This document shows, piece after piece, positions 1 through 11,512 of a stretch of 64,000 nucleotides of DNA. This DNA comes from Lomentospora prolificans (lineage: Eukaryota; Ascomycota; Sordariomycetes; Microascales; Microascaceae). The notes under the pieces are model-generated. The model was not told where the DNA came from, made no database searches, and saw only the letters and a program-made list of their open reading frames with translations. Within the stretch, counting starts at the first letter, position 1, and each line of letters starts with the position of its first letter. The stretch lies in assembly GCA_029532625.1 (NCBI GenBank), contig JARFXM010000004.1:310001-374000 (forward strand), in the 5' to 3' direction. The position numbers and the translations under genes are program-made.

Positions 1-3000
1 TTTCATTGTTCAAATGCCTTGGTCGTATTCAGGACCTCCTGAACGATGAGAGGAAACTCAGCGAGCGGTATTACGACTCTGGGACTACAAGCCGAAGTTC
101 TCCGTTCAAACCCCTCCCTCCAGATCCTGACTTGCAGGCAAATCCATACCCACTGTATCTTAATCATGTTTCCCATTTAGGATTCGGTGATTTTAGGCCT
201 CCCTCGTACCTTGTTGAAATACAAGATGCAGCGTTCTGCTGGAAGGAGAAGGAATCTCCATCCATCTACATCAATTCGCTCTCGCTCCAAGCGTCGGCCT
301 TTGTGGCCATCATAGGACCGTAAGTGACCTACCCCGTCAAGAGGATTAAGCTTCACGCTGACCTATGAGCAGAGTTGGATCAGGCAAATCTACCTTACTT
401 AAAGCCATCCTTGGCGAGTTGGAGCAAATTTCAGGCACGCGGGTTTTCCAGCCCAAGACCAAGATCGCCTACTGTGACCAGGAACCATGGCTATTGGACC
501 AAACCGTCAAAGCCAACATCGTCGGGTCTCTTCCCTACGATCCTGAGTGGTATACAACTGTGATCGAAGCGTGTGCTCTCCACCAAGACCTTGCTCAATT
601 TAGTCGGGGAAGCGAAACGAGCGTTGGAAGTGGAGGATCTGCCATGAGCGGAGGCCAGAAAAGCCGAATTGTAGGTTGGCTCTAGGACCCGCGACCAGGT
701 TGATTTCTAACGCGTAAGCCAGGCACTCGCCCGGGCAATCTACTGCCGGCCGGACCTCCTGCTGCTGGACGACATATTCAGCGGACTAGACCGGAAGTCG
801 ACCCAACACATCTTTTCATCCCTCTTCTCACATTCTGGATTGTTGCCAAAACTTCAATGTGCCGTCGTCTTGACTACGCACGCAAGTAAGCATCAATCAA
901 CCACCCGTATCTAGCGAATATCTGCATGGGAGACACTAATAGTAATACCAGCGCAATTCTTACCTCGGTTTGAAACCATTATTGTCTTGGATAATGGGAG
1001 AATCACCCATCAAGATGGCTACTATGACCTCCTCGCTGATGGCGTCCTCAACGAAGATGCCCTATCTGATACCCAGGAAGCCACAGGAGACGCGCCAATC
1101 GAGGGTCGTCTTGCGGCGGACATCGAGTCGAAGCCGCACTTGGCCGAAGATGAGGATGCCATGAAGAACCAGGCACCGTCAGATTCTAGCGTTTACAAGT
1201 ACTTCTTCAAGGCATGCGGACCCGTAGGCATGGCGCTATTTTTTGTTCTCGCGGCCGTTTTGGCAGCGGAAAGGTCTTTTGAAAGTGAGTTTGAACCTAC
1301 GTTTCCACCTTTGAGCAGTTTACCCTCTAACCTTTGGTTGTAGACGTGTGGCTCAAAATGTGGGCAGAATCTACTGAGCATTCGTTGACGTACTACATTA
1401 CCATTTTCACAGGTCTGATTCTTGGAGGTTTGGTTTTGCTTTACGGCATCTGCTTGTGAGTCCAGGAGTTTGCAACGTCTACTTTATTTATCCATCCATA
1501 TGCTGACATCCATAGCTTCTTCTTCGACGTTCTCCTTGTTTCGTCATCCTTGAAGCTCTACTTTGGTCAGCTTGAGACCCTTGTGCGGTATGTTTCCATC
1601 TTTCAAATATGCATCTCTTAATATTAACGAAGTCTAGGTCACCCATCTCCTACGTGGTGACTGTTGGCTCGACGACGATCGCGAATAGGTATTTTACCAT
1701 ATAACAGCCCAGGCTTGTCAATTTACTTAGGCTTGCATTTAGGTTTATCCAGGACATCATGCTTGTCGATGACGAGCTACCGATGGCTCTTGTAAACGTC
1801 ACAACTGGTATGTTACCCTCAAATCATCTTAGAAGCGTATATTAAGTAGTGGGAAAAGCCTTCTTTGGTGCTTGTGCCGAATCGATCATCATCTTCATCT
1901 CCTCCAAATACGTATCCGTCTCGGTACCGGTCCTTCTTCTTGTTCTCTGGGTTATTCAGAAATTCTACCTCCGTACCTCGAAGCAGCTCCGTCTCATGGA
2001 TATTGAAGCCAAGGCCCCATTGTCAGCTTTCATGCTTGAGACAATAAAAGGAATTGCCTCAATCCGGGCGTTTGACCGGTCCACGGAATTCACTCGCCGT
2101 AACAGAGGACATCTCGAGGATTCGCAAAAGGCTCTGTACATGCTGCTTTCGGTTCAGGTTTGGCTAAAGATGGTGCTGGACTTCATCGTCTGCCTTTTGG
2201 CAATTTTAGTGACAACCTTGGCCGTCGCATTCCAGTCTACCCAGTCACCGGGATTCTTGGGTCTCGCACTGGTGAACTTGGTATGGTTCATCTTCAAAAT
2301 CATTGCTGGGTAACGCAGCTAACCATCCAAACAGATTTCGTTGAGCTCCAGCTTCAAATATCTCATCACATTTTGGGCTAATCTGGAATCGTCGATTGGG
2401 GCCGTTGGTAGAATCAAACGTTTCAATTCCGAGGCGCAACCTGAGGAAAAGATGCTGTTACCAGCACCATATCCTTCCTGGCCTAACCAAGGGCACATAG
2501 AGCTATGCCACGTCTCTGCGACATATAGGTATGGGACGATTGCATTATTTGTCCCTTTCCCTTTGGCGAAATGAAGTGCTAATAATAACCGCTTATAGCC
2601 CCAAACTACCATTGGCGTTGCAAGATGTCAACCTGAGCATCGAACCAGGAACCAAGGTTGCAATCTGCGGCCGCAGTGGAAGGTAAGAGTCGCTTCCCAA
2701 TTGGTGAATTTCAAACAGGTCATTAACAAGATACACTAGTGGGAAATCTTCTTTGCTTGGCACTATCCTTCGGTGCTTGGACCTCACGTCTGGCAGTATC
2801 ATTATTGACGGCCAAGACATCACTCGTGTCGACCGCGATGCACTACGTGCTCGAATCATGACTCTTCCGCAGAAATCGCTCTTCATTGACGGTTCAATCC
2901 GGGAGAACATGACTCTGTGGGAAGACGACATGTCCCGTACGTCTGACGAAACCGATCGGCAAATCGAGGCTGCTCTGAGAAGAGTGGGCCTGTGGGACGT

Positions 3001-3490
3001 CCTTTTTCAGCGCAAGACTGTCTGCGAAGAAGTGGCCGCGCCCACGGCTTCGCAGACATCCCTGAAATCTACTTCTTCTGGAACTGAGTGTCCGCCTGAA
3101 GATGAAAAGTCAAAGGAAGAAAAGAAGTTGGATGAAATCGTTAGCTTGGACAGCAAGCTTGACGCGGAAGAGCGGCTTAGCATCGGTCAGCAGCAGCTCT
3201 TCTGTCTTGCTCGAGCTCTATTTCAGAGGAGCAGCTCGCACATTGTCCTTATGGACGAATTTACCAGCAGTATGGACCACGAGACCGAGGTTCTTGTTAG
3301 GGAGATTGTCAGACGCGACTTGAAGGGCAAGACGGTCATTGAAGTCATACATAGGTTAGAACATATCATGGACTTTGACATGGTGGTATTGGTGGATAGA
3401 GGGAGGGTTGTTGAGGTTGGAAACCCTGGTGAGCTGTTGCAGATTAGTGACGGTTATTTGAGGGAGTTGTACCAGACAGCGAACATGTAA
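1..3490 (+). CDS. ABC transporter, ABCC/MRP type (5' part missing)
   Basis: ATP-driven membrane exporter; the substrate cannot be told. The visible part holds NBD1, the second transmembrane domain and NBD2. NBD1 has Walker A VGSGKST just after an intron (320-372), signature MSGGQKSRIALARA across a second intron (671-722), and Walker B LLLLDDIFSGLD, with Asp where a catalytic Glu would sit, as is common in NBD1 of the ABCC family. Hydrophobic exons of the second membrane domain lie at about 1180-2330 with several introns. NBD2 has Walker A SGKSS near 2745, signature LSIGQQQ near 3177, Walker B VLMDEFTSSMD near 3246 and an H-loop His near 3350. About 50 charged and Ser-rich residues sit between helical domain and signature of NBD2. 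The N-terminal membrane domain lies left of the window. The C6 regulator downstream is on the same strand. Confidence 0.92.
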
Positions 3491-3640
3491 TTGGAGATAT
3501 GCGGTGTCTATCGGGGTCTTGTTTTACGCACACTACGTATATGGTTTCATAGCTTCACGTAGCATTTTTCCTAGTATCAAAATGAATTTTCCGGTATATT
3601 AAGTCATTTATATTGCTCCCAAATTCATGGAAACTGTCTG

Positions 3641-4063
3641 CTAGTCTCTCAGCCCGGGTGACTGGGCCATGCCTTCCTGGTCCCATGTACCTCGAAACCT
3701 CCATTGATAGCCCAATTGCACAAAGGCCGGGCCTAGTATCACTCCCGATACACTCTGGCCATATCCCCAGGTGTCCCTGTCATATAGCTCTATTTCCATC
3801 ATAGGTTTCTGAAGTTTTCGAATCTTGAATACGACCACTATGAGAGGAATAGCAAGGCCAACGATGATACAAAGTAATGAGGTCCCAGCTTGAGGCTCCT
3901 TAAGCCGTCTCGTTACCCGATCTCGTTTGGTGATGTATCCTTGGGCGCTTGTTTTGGACCTATTGTTGGGAGAGACGAGAGACGAGCCTACAGCAGTTGC
4001 GGGAAAAATACCGTGAGCGGGTGGCGCCTCTCGAAGATTTACCTGATGAGTACCTAGAGGCAT
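3641..4063 (-). CDS. Possible small membrane protein or gene fragment
   Basis: An uninterrupted reading frame of 140 codons, convergent with the ABC transporter. It has one clear membrane segment (around residues 80-98, SLLCIIVGLAIPLIVVVFKI) followed by RDTWGYGQSVSGVILGPAF. An acidic residue plus WGxGQ next to a hydrophobic stretch recalls the C-terminal part of several fungal integral membrane proteins of unknown function. No obvious upstream exon supplies further helices, so this may be the remnant of a longer gene. The coding call rests only on ORF length and the motif. Confidence 0.35.
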   Translation of the reverse strand: MPLGTHQVNLREAPPAHGIFPATAVGSSLVSPNNRSKTSAQGYITKRDRVTRRLKEPQAGTSLLCIIVGLAIPLIVVVFKIRKLQKPMMEIELYDRDTWGYGQSVSGVILGPAFVQLGYQWRFRGTWDQEGMAQSPGLRD

Positions 4064-5074
4064 CGCTTAAATTCCGTTACTACCTTCAGCCAAGCGTCGA
4101 AGGGTCCGCTCAACCAACTTAAGCATTTTAAGCGCGTAGTCTCCGCCCATGTGGAAAATTTTCGCCCGCGCGCCGCCACCTCGTGGAGAACTATCCAAGA
4201 TCAAAATTCAGTCCAAGCCCGCGGAGAAGCAGGCTGGGGCTGAGAGGAAAACTCATCTGGTTGTTTCACATCCTGTGGCAAGACGATTACGACCTTTTCT
4301 TGTCTTGGCTAGTCTCCCACTGGTGGTAGATGAGCTAGAATGCCTCATACGTACTGAGGCCGAAGCAAAGGAGTTAGAGTCGCTTCCCTCATCGCACATA
4401 CATTCCCACCAACACCACTCTACGACTCTTAGGCAAAACTTCTCTGCGTCTTCTCTCCCTGTACATGTACCGGTTTGGCTCAAAGGAGACTCTAAAGAAG
4501 GCACTCAACGCTGTTCGCCCCAGGTATTGCGTAATGGTTGATGCGTACCTGGGAGGATATACGAGGCGCCGCGCGTACTGTTGCTTGAGCCATGGATTTA
4601 CGCGTCCTCTGTGAGAAGCGCCTAGGGGCGGCGGAGTTGTCAGATCTATCCGCCATGGATCTTTGATAGAGTACGCCTAGCACCGGTCCCTACTGCTAAC
4701 CGCTCAGCGCCACGATGCGAGAATGTCGATAGCTCGCCGTTTTTATGGTGTGAACAGATTTTACACATCTATTTTTGTCTGGATTGCCCATGCAAGATAA
4801 ATATGCATGGATTTCCAAGCAGGGCTTGAGAGCTCAGCCACACTGAGACCTTGAATCTGCACACACGACATGTATGGAGGCCTTGAATCTGAGGCACCGA
4901 TGCCCACATTGATGGTCGCATTGATAATCGACGGTTCGATATGCTCGTCTGCAACGCCCGGCCGTCCTAAGGTCGAGCCAGTTTCATTACAAGGTGGCCA
5001 CCGCCCCACCGACGTCAATTCTTTTGAAATCAACGGGCCCTTGTTTTGCTCTCTCCATCATCGCGTGTCTCTCG
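4064..5074. other. Intergenic stretch, no gene recognised
   Basis: Short overlapping frames on both strands show no recognisable domain or coherent splice structure. The right end is presumably the promoter of the C6 regulator that starts at 5075. Confidence 0.5.
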
Positions 5075-7143
5075 ATGGCGTCCAAGGTCGGTAACTCGGC
5101 CGGTCTGCGAGCCGTACGTTCTTGTACGGAATGTAAACAAGCCAAGGTGCGTGTCACCAAGCAAGCTCCTTTGTCTTCCCCTTTTTTCCCGCCTTATTAT
5201 TATGTTCAAGGTCGCGACCGCTCATTCGGTACTAGCTCCGATGCGACTCACGAATCAAGTTCCCCAATCCTTGCACAAGATGCCAGTCGAGACAGCTATT
5301 TTGTCGGGTAGACGCGACATTTCAGCGCACGCCTGCGAGAAAGTAAGATAAACGCCTTCACGTAGATCGCTGCGCAGGTGATTTGGCTCTGACGACACTT
5401 CCAGGAAGCTCGAGGCTATGAGCAGGGAGCTTGAGGAGCTCCGAAGCCAGCGAGATAGGCATGAGACAGGCACGAGATCCGAGTCGGGGGTCGAGACGAG
5501 CCCTTTTACAGATGAGGGTGCCGTTGAGAAGGTCCCCGACGATTTTGACCTAAGTGTCGAAGTCGTGGTCTTGTACGACACGTTTGTCGAAGCTCATCTC
5601 GCTCTCGATGCTTTCAAGGCGTAATGCGCCCCTGTATTACCGACTCTTCCAACTTGATACCAATGCTCACTAGTTATTATCTAGCTTCGTAGAATTGTTC
5701 ATGCCCCAATTCCCGCTCATCAGCCCCATCATCGTTGAGCGCATGTATAAACACCAGCCCTTCCTATTCTGGACAATCGTTGTTATTGTCTGTTCACATT
5801 TGCCAGGAAGCCCATATGATACACTTTTCGCCAAACTTCACGGTCCCTATCGCCGCCTCCTCAGCGAGGAGATCCTGGACACGCCATTGCCACTTCACAA
5901 GATCCAGGCGCTGCTGTTCCTCTGCGTCTGGCCCCTCCCGGTTGACACGCAGCCGAAGGACCCGAGCTGGCTGTATATCGGAATAGCATTGCAGGCGGCG
6001 CGTTTCATGGGCCTCGATCGTGACCAGCCGATGCCATCCCTCCGCAGTGTGGGTGTTGCCTCTGGGACGACTCCCGCGAGAATAAACACCTGGGTTGGGT
6101 GCTTTTATATTGGAACATCGTAGGTTCGAATGCCCGTGAGTTCGAGATCAGTGGGGGGCTAAATCCAGTGAAATAGTCTCGCCCTGCACCTTGGTTTGCG
6201 CCCGCCCATCGACTCGGAGTTGGACTTTTCCACCATCCAAACGTATCTCTCGCGACGGACCGTCCCATTTGAATTCGCAACACACGTTAAGGTCCATCTA
6301 ATTGTCTCTAAATTCACCAACCTCCTCGGGCACGATGTCGAGGAAACGGTAGCCACCTCGATGATGCGACTAATGGACTCCGAACTCGATAGGCTGGGCT
6401 CGGCGGCTGACGACGACGCAGATGTGAACAGGATAGAGTTTAGCATTCTGGTAGTCAAGCTTCATTTCTATGCGTACCTAATCACCAGGTTCCGGCCCGA
6501 GAGTATCACCCGGGAGGTATTTTTGAAGACTGGTCTGTCGACCGCCATCAGAATCATCTCCATCTCGACGCTGCCGCTGCCTGGTAGTGGCCAGTTGAAG
6601 GGAGATCCCAGATGGATCCGTAAGCGAAGGTCACTCCCCAAAAATTACTACCGCGGCCTGGCCTTCGCCACTATTTTCCTTATCAAGTTCTTCCATTTAA
6701 ACAGCGCCATGTCCAAGGATGAGCAGCAGTCGGCGGCGTGCCACATCGGCATGGCGCAGGACGTCTTCAAAACCTGTTCCACGGAGCCTCGGGACGAATA
6801 CGGCCGCGCTGCCAAGGTGTTTGAGCTGCTCGCCCAGCTCACCCCCGATAGCGCCGACACGACGAAGCTCCGGCTTACTCACCGCATGGGCGTCTCCATC
6901 GTGCTGGATGCGATTACTACGGCGTCTGAGATCCGCGGCCAGAACACTGAGATTGGCGAAAATCAATCCCTAGACGAGGCAATGGCACTTTCGTCAGGGA
7001 ATACGCTAGATGCAGGCCAACTTCCAGATGCGACGTTTATAAGTGAGCAGGTGAATTCAAGTGTGGACTTTTTAAGGGAATTCTGGGACGATCCGCTCAT
7101 GAATATGCTGAATATTGAACCGATCATTCCGTACCACGAATAG
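5075..7143 (+). CDS. Zn2Cys6 fungal transcription factor
   Basis: Sequence-specific nuclear regulator. The zinc cluster is split by an intron: exon 1 (5075-5146) ends in CTECKQAK and exon 2 (from 5236) continues LRCD...CTRCQSRQLFC, giving C-x2-C-x6-C-x9-C-x2-C-x6-C, a perfect binuclear cluster. A second intron (5343-5404) leads into a short charged, coiled-coil-like linker (KLEAMSRELEELRSQR). Two more introns (about 5621-5687 and 6121-6173) precede the hydrophobic middle homology region of the fungal_trans type, including SLALHLGLRPPIDSELD. The ATG at 5075 places the cluster at residues 17-47, usual for the family. It lies between an exporter gene and the AtuA-like gene and could control either; no target site was identified. 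Confidence 0.88.
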
Positions 7144-7427
7144 GGAAATTCGCAAAGTCTACATCTTTGGGTACGTTGTTGTAGAACAAAAGGAAGAAAC
7201 TGGAAAGAGAAGAAAGGAAACCAGGATTCACAGCACTGGGCGCCGGAAAATGGATATTTGTCATTTTATGCGAGTAATATAATCTCGGCTTGGTGAGGAA
7301 TCTCCCAATGCGACTCTATCCCGTACCACTTAAACCGTAGCGCCCGTCAAAATCATGCTAAGCTCTCATGCTAAGCTCTCGAGCTAATTATTCACTGAAA
7401 TTTAGTAATTATTTTAATTCCCTCTGA

Positions 7428-9655
7428 TTACCGAGATAGAAGACGCCTGGCGGCAACAAACGACGACACGCTAAGGAACGCCGCGAAAATGGGCAAGAGC
7501 GTATACCAAGAAGCGGCCGACGCGGCCAGTGGAGTCAGTGTACTCACAATCTCGGGATGCAGCTTGAGGTTGGCGAGTCCGAGGTGCTGTTGCGAGCCGT
7601 GCACGTCGTTCTCCATGAAGCTGCCTGCAGCTGTCCTCTTTCCCCCTCTGACGCGAGGGATGGTAACCTTAAAAGCCAGGGCAGGATCCATGAAGCCAGA
7701 CCATATGATGTCTTCCTTGGGGATACAAAGGGCCCTTGCTATGTTTTCTGGCGAAAGGAGACCCGAGCTTTTGACGGCGTGGTAAGCTTTCTCCGATACA
7801 AAGATGGCATCGATGGTGATTTCATAGGGGCCTGCATTCTTGGACCTCATGACGTGCGTTAGGTCTGAGAGAGTCTTTGGAGTGTCTGGTAGCGATGACG
7901 GCTTGGTGCTAGGGCTCTTTCTGGCCGGAAGGGAAGGCTGGGAGAGGAGCTCTTGGCGCTTGGCGATGCTGGCCCTGAAGGCTTCATCAGACGGAAGCCG
8001 CTGCCCATTGCCAACAACTGCAACACTAGACTTGATCAATTGGCCCGCGGCGCTGCCATCGGGCGACAAGAGACGCTCCTCGCCTTGTTCAAGACCCATG
8101 AGGTGATATACGGAAAATTTGGCACATGGGCCAGTCTCAATCTCCAGCTTGCCACCAATTCCAAAGGCAAAATTTCCTGCAGTAGCCTTCTGTCCAGGGT
8201 AAGGTCCGTGCTACGGTACGTGTTAGCGAGACGAAAAGAAGATAGGACCGGCATGGGTGCGTCTTACAATCATGCCGACCCTCGCCTTCGAAGCAATGCT
8301 GGTGGCTAGCGTCTGCGTCGGAGCAATCGCCTCCGCGACGATAAAAATCTCACCGGGGCCATCGGAAGTATGTTGGCCCTTTCCGTAGAGATGGAAATCA
8401 AGATCCCATTCTCCAGAACTGTCTGGGTGTTGAGAGGCTACGTATTTCTTCACAGCGACGAGGAGCTTGTCGATCTGCTCGATCAAAATGTCTTAAAAAA
8501 GAATAGGTGAGTATTAGTTTGTCTCCAGCCAGGCACCTTTGCCACTTACAATCGCGGACACTTCCTAGGAAGATCGTTCGGAATCCCACGACACGCGCAG
8601 CTTCGAGCTTGAATTGGTAAGATAGCCCCTGTGATTTCAAAGACTTGAACTGGCTCCCACAAACTCGAACCGTTCGGCCATCATCGAGCTGCTCGTACTT
8701 TGATTCCTCAAGGTGAAGCGCACCACCAGGCCCTTGGAGGATATCGGGCCTCGTGTTCTCGTACAAGGCATGGGCCGCAACCGAATAGGGCGTACAGCGA
8801 GACTCGGGGTCCGTAGGCCGCACTTCGAAGATTCCAGAAGGATAGATGGTTGAAACAGCCCCGTGAGATTTTGGAGTGGAGCACAAGCCTCCGCACTCCA
8901 TAATCTTGCCCATGTGGAGGAATCCACCATATCGAGCCTGAACCTTCTCGTGTGTGATATCGGGGTATTGTCTCCTCAGCTGGAAGAGGCAGTATGCGAC
9001 GTATGGTGCTGGATCGTAGGCGCGGCCACCAATGATGACGTTGAAGTCAGGGTCGGCCTCCATTGCATCCAGAAAGGGCTCTGGTCCGATTTGGGCAACG
9101 ATTCGCGGCGAGTTGTCGACGTCTGCCTCTGTCAGATTCGGGACACAGGTTCCGCAGCCAGTGATTTTGCCGGCACGGAGTCGCTCAAGAATTATCGATT
9201 TGTCGATAGAGGAAAAGATCGAAATAGCCTTGAAGCAATATTCACTGTAAAAACATCAGCGTTAACTCGAAGCGTTGGAGGTAGTCAGAGTGGCGGGGAG
9301 CCTACGGGTTGTCGGTTACAATCTCTTGAATGATCTGGCCCATCAGCCGAACATGTTCGTCGGAACCGTCTCCGCCGGCGGAGCCGAAAATTAGAGGGAC
9401 TCGGTAGGTGTGAACAAGTCTCAGCAACTTGGCCAAATCCTTGAAGTAGGCTGACTCCGGGCACGTCATGGTTCCGAGGGCCAGTTTCTCAGGGCCGCTG
9501 TCGGTAGATCCTGAGTCGAGGATGATGGCGGTGGGGATGCCTGTGGGAACAAGCCGAGCAAGTTCCCGCTCCGTTTGCTCCTCGTGGAAACCATATCCCA
9601 TGTTTCCGACTGGAGCCACAATATGGCAAAGGGGTCTCGAGTTCTGGTCGGCCAT
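7428..9655 (-). CDS. AtuA-like (DUF1446) / DUF4387 fusion protein with C-terminal membrane anchor
   Basis: Starts at the ATG complementary to 9653-9655 (MADQNSRPLCHIVAPVGNMG). Introns lie at about 9304-9245, 8550-8495 and 8268-8212. The N-terminal two thirds resemble the acyclic terpene utilisation AtuA/DUF1446 family: SGSTDSGPEKLALG, IIFG-like LIFGSAGGDG, and GGRAYDPAPYVAYCLFQ. The last exon carries a DUF4387-like domain: TLSDLTHVMRSKNAGPYE, then DVHGSQQHLGL about 100 residues later. In bacteria these two domains are usually separate neighbouring genes. After the DUF4387 part come a hydrophobic helix (WYTLLPIFAAFLSVSSFVAA) and the basic end RRLLSR, which suggests tail anchoring, perhaps in a peroxisomal, mitochondrial or ER membrane. 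The biochemical role of fungal members is unknown to me; a link to CoA-ester or terpenoid catabolism is inferred from bacterial atu genes. Confidence 0.85.
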
Positions 9656-11512
9656 TGTGATGCTGAAAACAGAAGTTAGAAGGGGGTGGACTGCTTGAGG
9701 TTGGGTGACTGAAGTGTCTAGGACATGTCGGTCTTCAGCCTTCACAGAAGGCGGAATTAGCGCTTATATGCAAAGTAGTAGACGGAAGAACCGGTGATTC
9801 CTAGCCGTGTTTTGCTCTGTTCTCTCTAATTATGTTTCCTTTTGGGAAAGCCAGCCATGATGGTCCAACCTTGTCGGAGCAACTCTTCGATGCGGCTTAG
9901 CCCAACTTCGAATCAAGCTAAGCTCGGATTTTATTCCCAACCTGTCTGATTCAGCAATTCAGATCAAGAGCACTCTCCATTTCGACAAGGTTCGGACTTT
10001 GTGGTCTGGAGGCTGGATGTGCAACAAGGGCAATGTCCAGTGCCGAGATTCGCAGGCCAAGCCGAAAAGCGCATCGGGCGTGGAGCGAAGTTCGCCATGA
10101 CTTTTGACAGGTGGAGAGATGCTTCTGCGTACGACCGCATCTCGGGTGCACAGCCGGATCTCGCTCGAGTACTTTTGCACAGTACAGTCATCGGCGACTT
10201 AACCGACGTCAGCTAATAATAATACAATTTAGCACGCGACATACGGTGATGATCACGACGGATGTCCACCATCACGACAAGTGCCGTCCAGCTTGAATCT
10301 TCGACCTTTGACTTGGGCCGAGGCAAAGTGGAACTCCTTCCGACAAAGCCCCGTTAATGCGTGTTCGTTACGTAGACTCTATCGCAGTTTGTTTTCTAGA
10401 CGGTGCCCTTTTCGAGATCGGCGCGCGTCATCCACAAAGTTTGGTTAGTTCAATTGTGAGGCAGAATGGTAAGCGTATCGCGGCGTCGTCATCGTTTGGG
10501 TGCTTTTACTTCCAAAACTTGGCCTCCAATCCACAGTAAAACCCAGTGATATCCTGTTGGAGTGACAAAGTGTCGGGGACAGATGAAAGCCAGGGATGGC
10601 TTCGATGGCTGGTTAACAATCGCTTCAACGACGGGTCGGATTTACATTGCGAACATCGCTCCAACTGAAGTCCTACAGTGAGAGAGGATCGGTGATCCTG
10701 TAGAACTCGGAAAATATGATGCTGCTGCATCCTGGCGGCTTGTGAGAGGGTGGATCGACGATTAGATCCTTCGTGGATGGGGGATTCATTTTACAGCGCT
10801 CGCCAGATAATGGCAAACGCAACGACAAAGCGTCTATACATGGATTCAAGGCTTGCTACGCGGCAAAAAGATCGACATAAAAATTAGTAGAATATCGGAT
10901 TTACTGCGTCGTCCTTCGGCCGCCGCACATTGGGGAAAGGCAGGCCGCACTGCGCACATCAAATGCGAACGTCGCCTCGGACTTTTCCATGCCAAATTTA
11001 GCAGCCGTCTAATGATAATACAGAGTGCAGCCCTGTTGGGCAATGTCCCATCAGAGAGGCATTTGTTCTTTCTCTCCTTGATCTGTGCCCAAGGAACTTC
11101 AGCCAAGCACCAACTCGACCGGGACAGAGACAACCAGGGGGGCTTGTGCTGACCGCAGCCAGCGAATTGTTTTCCTGGACGGCAATGCATGCGTTCCCCG
11201 CAAACTAGATTGATCTAGGCATAGATCATCCGTGAAACTAAATCTCTTAGCGTCCGCGATCTCACCTGCCGCGTGGAGAGCGTGTGAGGGGAGAGAGAAG
11301 CTGTCGATTATAAGAGTCCTCGTCACCGAGGAACAAATAGGATACACATTTCGGATTGTTGCATCGCAATATCAGTCATCACAGAGCACTGGGTAGTTTA
11401 CCTTGGCTAGGATACCCTTTCACGTTTTTCTTAGCTTTTTTGTTTCTTTTTTCCCTCCTTTCTTCTACCCAATCGAGCTACGCGCGATCTAGCGCTCAGC
11501 GCAAGGAGCAGT
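9656..11512. other. Long intergenic stretch; promoter region of the MFS gene at its right end
   Basis: No convincing gene: frames are short and show no domain. A strongly pyrimidine-rich tract at about 11420-11470 (runs such as CTTTTTTGTTTCTTTTTTCC) lies just upstream of the transporter start, as in many highly expressed fungal promoters. Confidence 0.5.

Noticed and set aside
4149..4541. A 130-codon frame in the 4-5 kb gap
   Set aside because: Low complexity, no domain, and overlapping equal-length frames on the other strand.
6120..6140. A GGTTCGAATG T-loop-like word suggesting a tRNA
   Set aside because: No acceptor or anticodon stem around it; it lies in an intron of the C6 regulator.
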